Assembly (NCBI GenBank): GCA_003489395.1
Contig: DNMN01000039.1
Location: forward strand, 20,114 to 30,067
Origin: Candidatus Yonathbacteria bacterium
GTDB lineage: Bacteria; Patescibacteriota; Minisyncoccia; Phycocordibacterales; UBA1550
Length of the DNA stretch: 9,954 bases
Reading direction: 5' to 3'
Every line of letters starts with the position of its first letter. Within the stretch, counting starts at the first letter, position 1. This document shows positions 1-4,965 of the stretch, in pieces. The translations under genes and the position numbers were made by a program. The notes beneath the pieces are model-generated. The model was not told the origin of the DNA and made no database searches. It saw only the letters and a program-made list of their open reading frames with translations.

Positions 1-36
1 TTATTATTGCGAGCTATTCTTCGCGGTTTTAATTTT

Positions 37-741
37 CTAAAGTTTATAAATAACATCCTTGCGTTCAACCACAATCTCCCAGCCCATTCTTTTTGCATGG
101 CGAGAAAGTTTTTGATTTGGATTGAAACAAATAGGTCTCTCAACCATTTCCAAAAATGAAATGTCTCCCTCTGTGTCCCCCACACCAACAGAGCCTTCCA
201 AAGTGAGCCCCTCCTTCTCGCACGCGCGACGCACTATGTTTGCTTTGTTTGCAATCAAATGCTCATCAATAACATTTCCAGTAAAACATTCCGTCGGGCC
301 AGTCTCGTAGAGCATTCCGTATGTTTTGTCAAAGCCAACGTCTTTGCAAAATAGATCAAGGGTGCCCTTTGGCGACTTTGAAACAGCCAGCAGAAAATAT
401 CCTTTCTTTTTTAAATCTTTTATCAAATCCTCGCTAAACACGTATGTGCGGTTGCGATAACGGTCAACAACAATCTTTGAGGCGCGCATAAATTCGCTGT
501 ACGGCATCCCCTTTATGTTTTTCATAAAAACGCCAACGACCGCCATTATGTACGACTCATAATCGCCTTTTCTGTCCAGCCACTTCACCTTCTCCTTTTC
601 GTAATCCGCCCGCACGTGAACGGGGAAAAGCCCAAGCTCTATAAAAACCTCCACGAGCTCTATGAGCAAGGACGAGCGAAAAATAGTGCCATCAATGTCA
701 AAAATGGCGACTTTGCGAAGTTTTTTTGATGACTCATTCAT
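37..741 (-). CDS. HAD-superfamily phosphatase, SerB-like (subfamily IB)
   Basis: Predicted cytoplasmic phosphohydrolase of the haloacid dehalogenase superfamily. Numbered from the chosen start (234 aa), motif I is DIDGT (15-19; Asp15 nucleophile, Asp17 acid/base), motif II is a Ser in AVSKSP (121-123), motif III is Lys166, and motif IV is GDTEGD (188-193), the Mg-binding acidic pair. A helical cap lies between motifs I and II, as in subfamily IB (SerB/phosphoserine phosphatase-like). The substrate cannot be read from sequence; phosphoserine or another small phosphomonoester is possible. An ATG two codons upstream (747) is also open. I chose 741 because a TACAAT -10 box occupies 748-753, putting the expected transcription start at about 741-742, so the mRNA would be leaderless from this ATG. 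There is no Shine-Dalgarno. It is monocistronic as far as seen. The family is certain; the substrate is unknown. Confidence 0.9.
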   Translation of the reverse strand: MNESSKKLRKVAIFDIDGTIFRSSLLIELVEVFIELGLFPVHVRADYEKEKVKWLDRKGDYESYIMAVVGVFMKNIKGMPYSEFMRASKIVVDRYRNRTYVFSEDLIKDLKKKGYFLLAVSKSPKGTLDLFCKDVGFDKTYGMLYETGPTECFTGNVIDEHLIANKANIVRRACEKEGLTLEGSVGVGDTEGDISFLEMVERPICFNPNQKLSRHAKRMGWEIVVERKDVIYKL

Positions 742-747
742 ACCCAT

Positions 748-775
748 ATTGTACCCTAAAACATTTTGTGTCCAA
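748..775 (-). promoter_or_regulatory. Promoter of HAD gene, predicted leaderless
   Basis: On the minus strand, TTGGAC (775-770), a 16-nt spacer and TACAAT (753-748) resemble a sigma-70 promoter. The -10 ends 6 nt before the ATG at 741, predicting a leaderless transcript. Confidence 0.6.
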
Positions 776-780
776 AATGT
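761..780. promoter_or_regulatory. Perfect inverted repeat over the -35 box (possible operator)
   Basis: ACATTTTG (761-768) and CAAAATGT (773-780) form a perfect 8-bp inverted repeat with a 4-nt centre, overlapping the -35 of the HAD promoter. The position fits a repressor site. It could also be part of the transcript end of the upstream gene. No cognate regulator is recognised. Confidence 0.35.
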
Positions 781-832
781 TCGGACATCCCGCTATTGCG
801 GGTTTAGCCAGAAAAGAAAAATTGAGAAAATT

Positions 833-862
833 AAAGGGCTCGCTGTTTATAGCGAGCCCTTT
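833..862 (-). terminator. Rho-independent terminator of the single-TM gene
   Basis: A perfect 12-bp stem (833-844 with 851-862, arm AAAGGGCTCGCT) and a 6-nt loop lie 18 nt after the stop of the gene ending at 880. On the minus strand they are followed by a T-rich tail (TTAATTTTCTCAATTTTTC). A second small hairpin (CCCGC/GCGGG, 789-802) follows. Confidence 0.85.
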
Positions 863-879
863 CAAGCTTGTCATAGGTT

Positions 880-1254
880 TTAGATATGCCGGAAATTCAG
901 TCCCGAGCCATCTGTAGAAAGTACCTCGCGAAAAATCGATACTACTTCGTCGGACATATTGCACGAAACAAGAATCAATTTTTTGTTGTCTACATCGTGA
1001 ACAGTAACCCGCGCCACCGAAAACCCGCTTTGTCTCTGGAATTCCACCCACCCGTCTTCTATCCTGACACGAGTGGATATTTTACCGTACAGTCCTAGCC
1101 ATGAGAGTTTATCGGCTATTATGCTCATTTTCTTGCTGAAGCTAGGTGGACTTCTCATACACTTCACTAAGCTAACAAGTGACAAAATTGCGATGAAAAC
1201 AACAACAATGATTAGGAGAACAACACCCCAGGAATTAAATATTTGATTTTCCAT
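880..1254 (-). CDS. Single-TM membrane-anchored protein, unknown function
   Basis: 124 aa; family not recognised. An N-terminal hydrophobic helix (about residues 8-31) is followed by a short basic stretch (KCMRS), so the roughly 90-residue C-terminal part is probably cytoplasmic by the positive-inside rule. That part is soluble, with alternating hydrophobic residues from about 60 to 110 (RVRIEDGWVEFQRQ, then VARVTVHDV, then KLILVSC), and looks beta-rich, like a small PH-like or sandwich fold; that is inference only. The start is supported by a GAGGAG Shine-Dalgarno 6 nt before the ATG. It has its own terminator downstream, and a terminator upstream closes the previous unit, so it appears monocistronic. 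A longer overlapping frame at 734-1051 is a shadow crossing the terminator. Confidence 0.75.
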   Translation of the reverse strand: MENQIFNSWGVVLLIIVVVFIAILSLVSLVKCMRSPPSFSKKMSIIADKLSWLGLYGKISTRVRIEDGWVEFQRQSGFSVARVTVHDVDNKKLILVSCNMSDEVVSIFREVLSTDGSGLNFRHI

Positions 1255-1347
1255 TTCACACTCCTCAAAAGACCACAGATAAAAGTTTGAAGGGATGGTC
1301 CTCCAAACGCCTGTCGGTAAAATACCATAAGAATAGAGTTTAGTAAA

Positions 1348-1408
1348 GTAAAATTTTACATAGGTTCAACCTATGGGGAATTGTATCGTCTTTGTGAACG
1401 ATGCGCAA
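1348..1408 (-). promoter_or_regulatory. Candidate promoter with 17-bp palindrome, upstream of the single-TM gene
   Basis: On the minus strand, TTGCGC (1408-1403), 17 nt and TACAAT (1385-1380) form a plausible promoter that begins right at the T-tract of the preceding terminator. It is followed by the perfect palindrome CATAGGTT-c-AACCTATG (1359-1375) at the expected transcript start, and then by a second palindrome, GTAAAATTTTAC (1348-1359). The leader would be about 120 nt, long enough for a structured 5' UTR. The -35 match is weak. Confidence 0.4.
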
Positions 1409-1440
1409 AAAAATGCCCCGCCTGGTACCAGGCGGGGCAT
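1407..1440 (-). terminator. Strong Rho-independent terminator
   Basis: A GC-rich perfect 13-bp inverted repeat (1413-1425 with 1428-1440; arm ATGCCCCGCCTGG) is followed on the minus strand by seven T (1413-1407). It closes the two-gene unit ending at 1455. Confidence 0.93.
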
Positions 1441-1454
1441 GATTGTTATGTAGA

Positions 1455-1856
1455 CTAACGTACACTGCGTTTTTCCAAAGAAAAACGTGCAAAAATCGCG
1501 AAGAAGGCAAGTGTGATTAACGTGTCAACAACGATTGCATAACTTTTCATTGCCTCAAACAGTAACCCGCTCGCAGACACGAGAAGCGCAGCTGTACAAA
1601 CGGCTTCCACTGCCAAGAACTGATATGGTTGCCTATGTTTACGACCATTTGTTTTCCATTCCCACAAAAGAGTCGCGACTACAATGAACCAAAGTAAGGC
1701 GCCGAAAAACATTGCGAAATATGTCCAAGCGGATACAAATTCAAATTTGAAAAATACTGCCAAATTCAAAAAAAGCAATGCACCGAGTACGGTAGTAAAG
1801 AAATACAGTACTGCATGTGCCACCTTTGACCACATCACATCATCAATATCTCCCAT
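1455..1856 (-). CDS. Four-TM integral membrane protein, unknown function
   Basis: 133 aa, strongly hydrophobic, with four likely membrane helices at about 12-36, 41-64, 79-101 and 104-124. A basic loop between helices 2 and 3 (KTNGRKHRQ) points to a cytoplasmic loop and hence cytoplasmic N- and C-termini. No catalytic or transport motif is visible and I do not recognise the family. The start is well supported: an AAAGGAG Shine-Dalgarno lies 6 nt before the ATG, inside the last codons of the upstream gene, whose TAA ends one base before this ATG. The two genes are therefore co-transcribed and probably translationally coupled, suggesting that the small charged upstream protein and this membrane protein work together. 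The unit ends at the strong terminator at 1407-1440. Confidence 0.8.
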   Translation of the reverse strand: MGDIDDVMWSKVAHAVLYFFTTVLGALLFLNLAVFFKFEFVSAWTYFAMFFGALLWFIVVATLLWEWKTNGRKHRQPYQFLAVEAVCTAALLVSASGLLFEAMKSYAIVVDTLITLAFFAIFARFSLEKRSVR

Positions 1857-1857
1857 C

Positions 1858-2190
1858 TTAGTCTCCTTTCAAGTTTGGTTTTGAGAGCTTCGCGATTTCT
1901 CGCTTCACTCGCCTCACTTCCTTTGTACGGCTTAGATTGCTCTGACCGCCAAAGCGCCAGAGGTTCATCGCGCTCTCGCCTTCGGTTTGTTTGAACACAC
2001 GATAGAGCTGATTGAACTTCACTGCGTTACGCTCCATTTTTGCGACAAAGGGGTGACCAACTTCTACCACATCGTGCGGTTTCCCTTGGTTGTCCTTTTT
2101 GCCGTAGTGAAGCTTGTCCTCCGTCGCTCCAGACGACCGCATAAGGTCCGCCATTGCGCTTTCGTTGGTGTCTGCATCACGTGGCTCCAC
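1858..2190 (-). CDS. Small charged protein, unknown; 5' end probably frame-broken
   Basis: 110 aa from a GTG start; soluble, charged and probably helical toward its C-terminus (SRTKEVRRVKREIAKLSKP). Family not recognised. The real 5' end may lie upstream: an excellent Shine-Dalgarno (GAAAGGAG, 2236-2229) sits 7 nt before an ATG at 2221. That ATG opens a 14-codon frame, MSKNRTTRWVCGAT, which ends at a TGA overlapping this gene's GTG. The two frames differ by +1 across a GGG run (2196-2194). Removing one G would give a continuous protein reading MSKNRTTRWYVEPRDADTN. So this is a homopolymer indel (mutation or assembly error), a programmed frameshift, or leader-peptide coupling. AGGTGG just upstream of the GTG could serve as a second ribosome site. 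It is co-transcribed with the four-TM gene one base downstream. Confidence 0.65.
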   Translation of the reverse strand: MEPRDADTNESAMADLMRSSGATEDKLHYGKKDNQGKPHDVVEVGHPFVAKMERNAVKFNQLYRVFKQTEGESAMNLWRFGGQSNLSRTKEVRRVKREIAKLSKPNLKGD

Positions 2191-2221
2191 ATACCCACCT
2201 TGTAGTCCTATTTTTACTCAT
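2177..2221 (-). other. 14-codon leader ORF with strong SD, overlapping the next gene in +1 frame
   Basis: ATG at 2221 with an AAAGGAG Shine-Dalgarno at ideal spacing; it stops at TGA 2179-2177, overlapping the next GTG (2190) by 14 nt. It is probably the true N-terminus of the following gene separated by a one-base frame change, or a short coupling peptide. Confidence 0.5.
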
Positions 2222-2298
2222 TTCCCTACTCCTTTCACAAATTATTTGAAATATCTGTCCAGCCCAAACGATACCACAAAAACCCACAAAAGCAACGT

Positions 2299-2321
2299 CC
2301 CCATAGGCGAGGCCTATGGGG
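2299..2321. repeat. Palindrome containing CATAGG-N5-CCTATG (copy 2)
   Basis: CCCCATAGGC (2299-2308) and GCCTATGGGG (2312-2321) form a perfect 10-bp inverted repeat with a 3-nt centre. The 17-bp core 2302-2318 is shared with copy 4 in inverted orientation and has the same spacing as copies 1 and 3. Confidence 0.8.
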
Positions 2322-2341
2322 AGGCCTACAACTGATGACTT

Positions 2342-2378
2342 GCACTCAACTGTTTCCATATTGGAAACAGTTGAGTGC
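2342..2378. repeat. Perfect 16-bp stem-loop
   Basis: GCACTCAACTGTTTCC (2342-2357) pairs perfectly with 2363-2378 around a 5-nt loop (ATATT). No T-tract follows on either strand, so it is not a canonical terminator. It may be a structured 5' leader of the 2221 gene or a remnant of a small inverted-repeat element. Confidence 0.8.
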
Positions 2379-2402
2379 CGAAAAAGGTCAGAGCTTTTCA
2401 GG

Positions 2403-2441
2403 TTTTACATAGATTAAACCTATGGGGATAATATACGATAG
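2403..2441. repeat. Diverged repeat of the 1354-1391 element (palindrome copy 3)
   Basis: The plus-strand bases 2403-2429 match 1354-1380 with only a few changes (TTTTACATAG, then CCTATGGGGA), and similarity continues into the adjoining AT-rich stretch. Its palindrome CATAG/CTATG (2408-2424) is imperfect inside. TATATT on the minus strand (2435-2430) occupies the place of the -10 box in the other copy. Confidence 0.65.
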
Positions 2442-2445
2442 CACA

Positions 2446-2462
2446 CATAGGCCTCGCCTATG
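2446..2462. repeat. Palindrome CATAGGC-N3-GCCTATG (copy 4)
   Basis: A perfect 7-bp inverted repeat with a 3-nt centre; it is the exact reverse complement of the core at 2302-2318. Confidence 0.75.
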
Positions 2463-2510
2463 ACTCACAGATAATTGTCAAGAAAAACGTAAATATTGTA
2501 TGAAAATAGG

Positions 2511-3095
2511 TTATATTAACGATTTTTCGAAGTCCTGAGCCACTTCACCAATTTGCATTGTCTTTGTGTCTAGGAGTAGCCAAATGCTTTTGCCGAGAGA
2601 TGGCCGTGTGGTAAATGGTTCACCTGGATTTCGCACAACATAGTTCACCACAACAACATTTCCGTTACCCATATGTGTTGTCTGTGGGGCAATACGGTCG
2701 CCTAGAAGCACCGAGTCCGAGCCAACCCATCCATTTGAAGTGTTGAGCGCCATCACCACATAGTAAAATGTTCCGCTTCCGCCAGTTTCCTGTGTCAAAA
2801 TAAACGCAAGGTCTTCCCTGCCATCGCCATCAAAATCGTGCTTCACATCACTGCCAAAATACTTTGTGATAATTTTTGAAGCTGTACCAGGAATTAGCAG
2901 GCTTCCATCAGAGACGCCATTGTTGAGTGTTACAAATTCGCCATTGATTTTGTATGTCGCATCCTTCGCGCTTGTCGCGCCAATGTTCACAAGATTTGTG
3001 TCATTGATAGCAAATTTAAACTTGTACACCCCCAGCCCAAATACCGCAACAAAGACAACGAATATCCCAGCAATAATCCCAATCGGTTTGTTCAT
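2511..3095 (-). CDS. Secreted or membrane-anchored DxDxDG protein
   Basis: 194 aa. An N-terminal hydrophobic helix (about 5-23, after MNKP) serves as a signal anchor or uncleaved signal, placing the rest outside the membrane. The ectodomain carries a calcium-binding-type loop, DFDGDGRED (Asp87, 89, 91, 95), as in FG-GAP/EF-hand-like repeats, next to LAFILTQETGGSGTFYYVV, then LGDRIAPQTT and NYVVRNPGEP. I associate this combination with conserved hypothetical proteins of uncultured Parcubacteria (from memory, not checked); its biochemical role is unknown. The promoter is an extended -10 (TGC TATAAT, 3111-3103) ending 7 nt before the ATG, predicting a leaderless mRNA. There is no Shine-Dalgarno. 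The promoter and first ~23 codons are duplicated at 4144-4227, on the far side of the Fic gene. Confidence 0.85.
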   Translation of the reverse strand: MNKPIGIIAGIFVVFVAVFGLGVYKFKFAINDTNLVNIGATSAKDATYKINGEFVTLNNGVSDGSLLIPGTASKIITKYFGSDVKHDFDGDGREDLAFILTQETGGSGTFYYVVMALNTSNGWVGSDSVLLGDRIAPQTTHMGNGNVVVVNYVVRNPGEPFTTRPSLGKSIWLLLDTKTMQIGEVAQDFEKSLI

Positions 3096-3110
3096 AGGGT
3101 ATATTATAGC
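3028..3110. repeat. Direct repeat, copy A (5' end of the DxDxDG gene)
   Basis: 72 bases (3028-3099) are identical to 4144-4215. After one extra G in the other copy, 11 more bases (3100-3110) match 4217-4227. This copy contains the -10 box and first codons of the intact gene. The two copies flank a 1033-bp segment holding the Fic gene. Confidence 0.97.
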
Positions 3111-3111
3111 A
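3103..3111 (-). promoter_or_regulatory. Extended -10 promoter of the DxDxDG gene
   Basis: TGC TATAAT lies 7 nt before the ATG at 3095. No good -35 is seen, consistent with an extended -10 promoter. The transcript would start at or next to the A of the ATG. Confidence 0.65.
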
Positions 3112-3174
3112 GAAAATATCAGCGTAAGTCTCCTAATTTGAAAGTCTAATTCTTAGTATATTGCTTTTTAGGCG

Positions 3175-4056
3175 CTATTTATCTGACTCCGCAATCTTCC
3201 AAATACCTTTTTCTAAAAACGCCTCAATCGTTTGTCTGGTAGCCTTATTGATAAGGTTTGAATGGGAAAGTTTATTATTTTTTGCATACTCAAGGAGTGT
3301 TATAATCTTTTTCCCTTCCAGGTAGGCCAAACGCTTATGGTAACTATTAGTAAGGGCCTTCCCAACTATTTCTTCCATAATGGTGGTCACGCCTCTCTCG
3401 TCAAATTCTTTAAACGCCTCGTAGTATTTACTCCTGTCAATAAATTTTATATTTACAGGAACAAAACCCTCTCTTATCAACAAATAGTTATTTATTGCCC
3501 GTCCAATACGACCATTCCCATCAATAAATGGATGCGTGTATTCAAAAGAAAGGTGTAGTCTCGCAATTCGCTTGATGATACTTTCGTGGCTTGCAGCATT
3601 ATATTCTGCAAGCATTTTTTCAAGTCTCTCAGTAATCTCTTTTGGAGCAGGCGCAATGTGGCTCGCAACTCGAACATACTCATCATCCTTTCGAAATCTC
3701 CCAGCAATATCGTCACGAATGTTTGAAATGAGCATTTTATGAAGCGATAAAATCACTTCGAGAGTTAGCTCTTGCTCCTTTGCTCTTTTATCTATATAGG
3801 AAACAACTCGCGCTAGATTTTTTGCTTCAAAAATCTCGCGTTCAGTAATAAATCGATCGAGGTCAATCTGCAAAAGTATTTTTTCAGTCTCCTCAAGAGA
3901 GAGTGTGCTATTTTCAATAGCGTTTGAATTATACACCTGCTCAGCTACCTCAGCTTCAGAAATAAGTTTAATGAGCGCGTCTTTGCCTATAGATGCTTTG
4001 TAGTATCTTTCGCGCAGGGGCTGTATTTTACTAAATACGGTCTGTGTCTTTGCCAT
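3175..4056 (-). CDS. Fic-domain AMP-transferase with N-terminal inhibitory motif
   Basis: 293 aa. The Fic core motif HPFIDGNGRIGR (175-186) is complete, with catalytic His175 and the anion-binding Gly-Asn-Gly-Arg segment, so transfer of AMP from ATP to a target hydroxyl is expected. An N-terminal helix carries SNAIEN (44-49), matching the inhibitory (S/T)xxxE(G/N) signature with Glu48. That makes it a self-inhibited class II Fic protein, which would not need a separate antitoxin. The C-terminal ~50 residues (IITLLEYAKNNKLSHSNLIN, then TRQTIEAFLEKGIWKI) look like a small winged-helix domain, suggesting DNA binding and possible autoregulation. The ATG at 4056 is preceded by a near-consensus promoter whose -10 ends 8 nt upstream, with no Shine-Dalgarno. 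The gene lies between two direct repeats with a palindromic operator-like region upstream, which suggests it arrived as a cassette. The target is unknown. Confidence 0.92.
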   Translation of the reverse strand: MAKTQTVFSKIQPLRERYYKASIGKDALIKLISEAEVAEQVYNSNAIENSTLSLEETEKILLQIDLDRFITEREIFEAKNLARVVSYIDKRAKEQELTLEVILSLHKMLISNIRDDIAGRFRKDDEYVRVASHIAPAPKEITERLEKMLAEYNAASHESIIKRIARLHLSFEYTHPFIDGNGRIGRAINNYLLIREGFVPVNIKFIDRSKYYEAFKEFDERGVTTIMEEIVGKALTNSYHKRLAYLEGKKIITLLEYAKNNKLSHSNLINKATRQTIEAFLEKGIWKIAESDK

Positions 4057-4064
4057 ATGTTTAT

Positions 4065-4092
4065 ATTATAGCCATTTTCACGTTTTTGTCAA
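4065..4092 (-). promoter_or_regulatory. Consensus sigma-70 promoter of the fic gene
   Basis: TTGACA (4092-4087), a 16-nt spacer and TATAAT (4070-4065) match both hexamers perfectly. The -10 ends 8 nt before the ATG, so the leader is only about 1-2 nt. A CGTGAAAA motif (4082-4075) lies in the spacer. Confidence 0.85.
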
Positions 4093-4138
4093 CATAACCG
4101 TGAAAAAGAGTGAAAAAACTAGGTTTTTCACGGTTATG
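4093..4138. promoter_or_regulatory. 15-bp inverted repeat and GTGAAAAA motifs upstream of fic (likely operator)
   Basis: CATAACCGTGAAAAA (4093-4107) and its exact complement (4124-4138) are separated by 16 nt, directly abutting the -35 hexamer. A further copy, AGTGAAAAA (4109-4117), lies inside, and a fourth, inverted copy lies in the promoter spacer (4075-4082). This is four copies of one half-site around a consensus promoter, the arrangement expected of an autoregulated gene. As RNA it could also fold as a weak terminator for the upstream HNH gene, but no T-tract follows the stem. Confidence 0.6.
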
Positions 4139-4211
4139 CCCATACCCCCAGCCCAAATACCGCAACAAAGACAACGAATATCCCAGCAATAATCCCAATC
4201 GGTTTGTTCAT
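4134..4211 (-). pseudogene. Truncated copy of the DxDxDG gene: 25-aa hydrophobic peptide
   Basis: The duplicated 5' end keeps its ATG (4211), its TATAAT (4225-4220, 8 nt upstream) and codons 1-23 of the downstream gene. It then runs into unrelated sequence and stops at TAA (4136-4134), inside the fic-upstream inverted repeat. The predicted peptide is the signal-anchor helix plus two residues (WA). It is most likely a broken gene end, although transcription and translation of a one-helix membrane peptide remain possible. The TG of the extended -10 is lost (CGC TATAAT). Confidence 0.75.
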
Positions 4212-4227
4212 AGGGGTATATTATAGC
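4144..4227. repeat. Direct repeat, copy B
   Basis: Second copy of the sequence at 3028-3110: 72 identical bases, one inserted G (4216) and 11 more identical bases. It marks the upstream edge of the segment containing fic. Flanking bases on both sides differ from copy A. Confidence 0.97.
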
Positions 4228-4251
4228 GCGAATAGAACGAACTGAAAACTC

Positions 4252-4956
4252 TTATTGAATCTTATCTGATTTCTGAAGATTATGCGTCATGCATAGCAAT
4301 CTCACATTTTTAGCAGACAAACTAGTTCCACCCTTTGCAAAAGGAAGATCGTGGTCGAAGTGAAGATTTTTTGTATCTCCACAAATTACACACTTTCCTT
4401 CATCACGTTTCCAAACCTCTCTTTTTACTTCCGATGGTATCAATCTTGTGTGTTCTCTTGTAATAGTCTCTACACCAGAAGTTTCTTGACGTTCTGATAA
4501 TTTTAGAATATATCTAAATATGTTACGTTTTCCATCGTGAATAGTTTTGTAATCAATTAGATCAAAATACCCCTTCAGAGACCATACACCAGGAAATACT
4601 TTCTCGTAAACTTTAACTAACTCTGGAGTAGTTTTATCGTCTATATAATCCTTTGCCGCTTTTATAAAATATCCATTTTGCGTTAGTCGACCGCTAGGAA
4701 GCTTTTCAGGTTGATCTTTAGTTTTTGGATCATAACTATTATCGTAGCTTCTTTTTGAAACATCATGCCCTTCGTATTCAATCGTTGTTCCATCATCATG
4801 TATTTTATCTTGATACGGAGCGTTTGATCTTTGCGACATTAAAATTACAGAATATGCGAGATTCATTCTAAAATTCATACCACGCTGAAGAACCTGAACA
4901 TTTTCAGCATCACACATTTCTCTATAACTTAATATATCGTCTTGAATCTTTTGCAT
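4252..4956 (-). CDS. McrA-like endonuclease: YDG/SRA-like domain plus HNH
   Basis: 234 aa. The N-terminal half resembles the SRA-YDG-like modified-base-reading domain found with HNH nucleases: SVILMSQRSNAPYQDKI (36-52), DDGTTIEYEGHD (54-65), and later YFDLIDYKTIHDGKR with FRYILKL. The C-terminal half is a zinc-supported HNH (beta-beta-alpha-metal) nuclease: Cys189-x2-Cys192, Asp201-His202 in LHFDHDLPFAKGG, Asn217 in SAKNVRLLC, then Cys222-x2-His225. Both catalytic and zinc residues are intact. The expected role is cleavage of foreign DNA carrying modified bases (type IV-like restriction, as for McrA-type enzymes). It starts 9 nt after the stop of the DpnI-like nuclease gene without a Shine-Dalgarno, so the two are probably one operon. 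Which modification is read cannot be told from sequence. Confidence 0.88.
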   Translation of the reverse strand: MQKIQDDILSYREMCDAENVQVLQRGMNFRMNLAYSVILMSQRSNAPYQDKIHDDGTTIEYEGHDVSKRSYDNSYDPKTKDQPEKLPSGRLTQNGYFIKAAKDYIDDKTTPELVKVYEKVFPGVWSLKGYFDLIDYKTIHDGKRNIFRYILKLSERQETSGVETITREHTRLIPSEVKREVWKRDEGKCVICGDTKNLHFDHDLPFAKGGTSLSAKNVRLLCMTHNLQKSDKIQ

Positions 4957-4965
4957 TAAATTTGC

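Larger units (their letters stand above)
2222..2510. other. Structured intergenic region with several palindromes, no gene
   Basis: About 290 nt between the DxDxDG gene and the leader ORF at 2221. It holds three CATAGG-type palindromes and one 16-bp perfect hairpin. A minus-strand TTGACA (2481-2476) is present, but I see no -10 at the right distance. A 60-codon frame through the region translates palindromes and has no start signal, so I do not call it. Confidence 0.6.

Noticed and set aside
734..1051. 105-codon minus-strand ORF
   Set aside because: It overlaps the single-TM gene in another frame and reads through its terminator hairpin.
2177..2359. 60-codon ORF through the palindromic region
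   Set aside because: It translates palindromes; only its last 14 codons have a start signal, reported separately.
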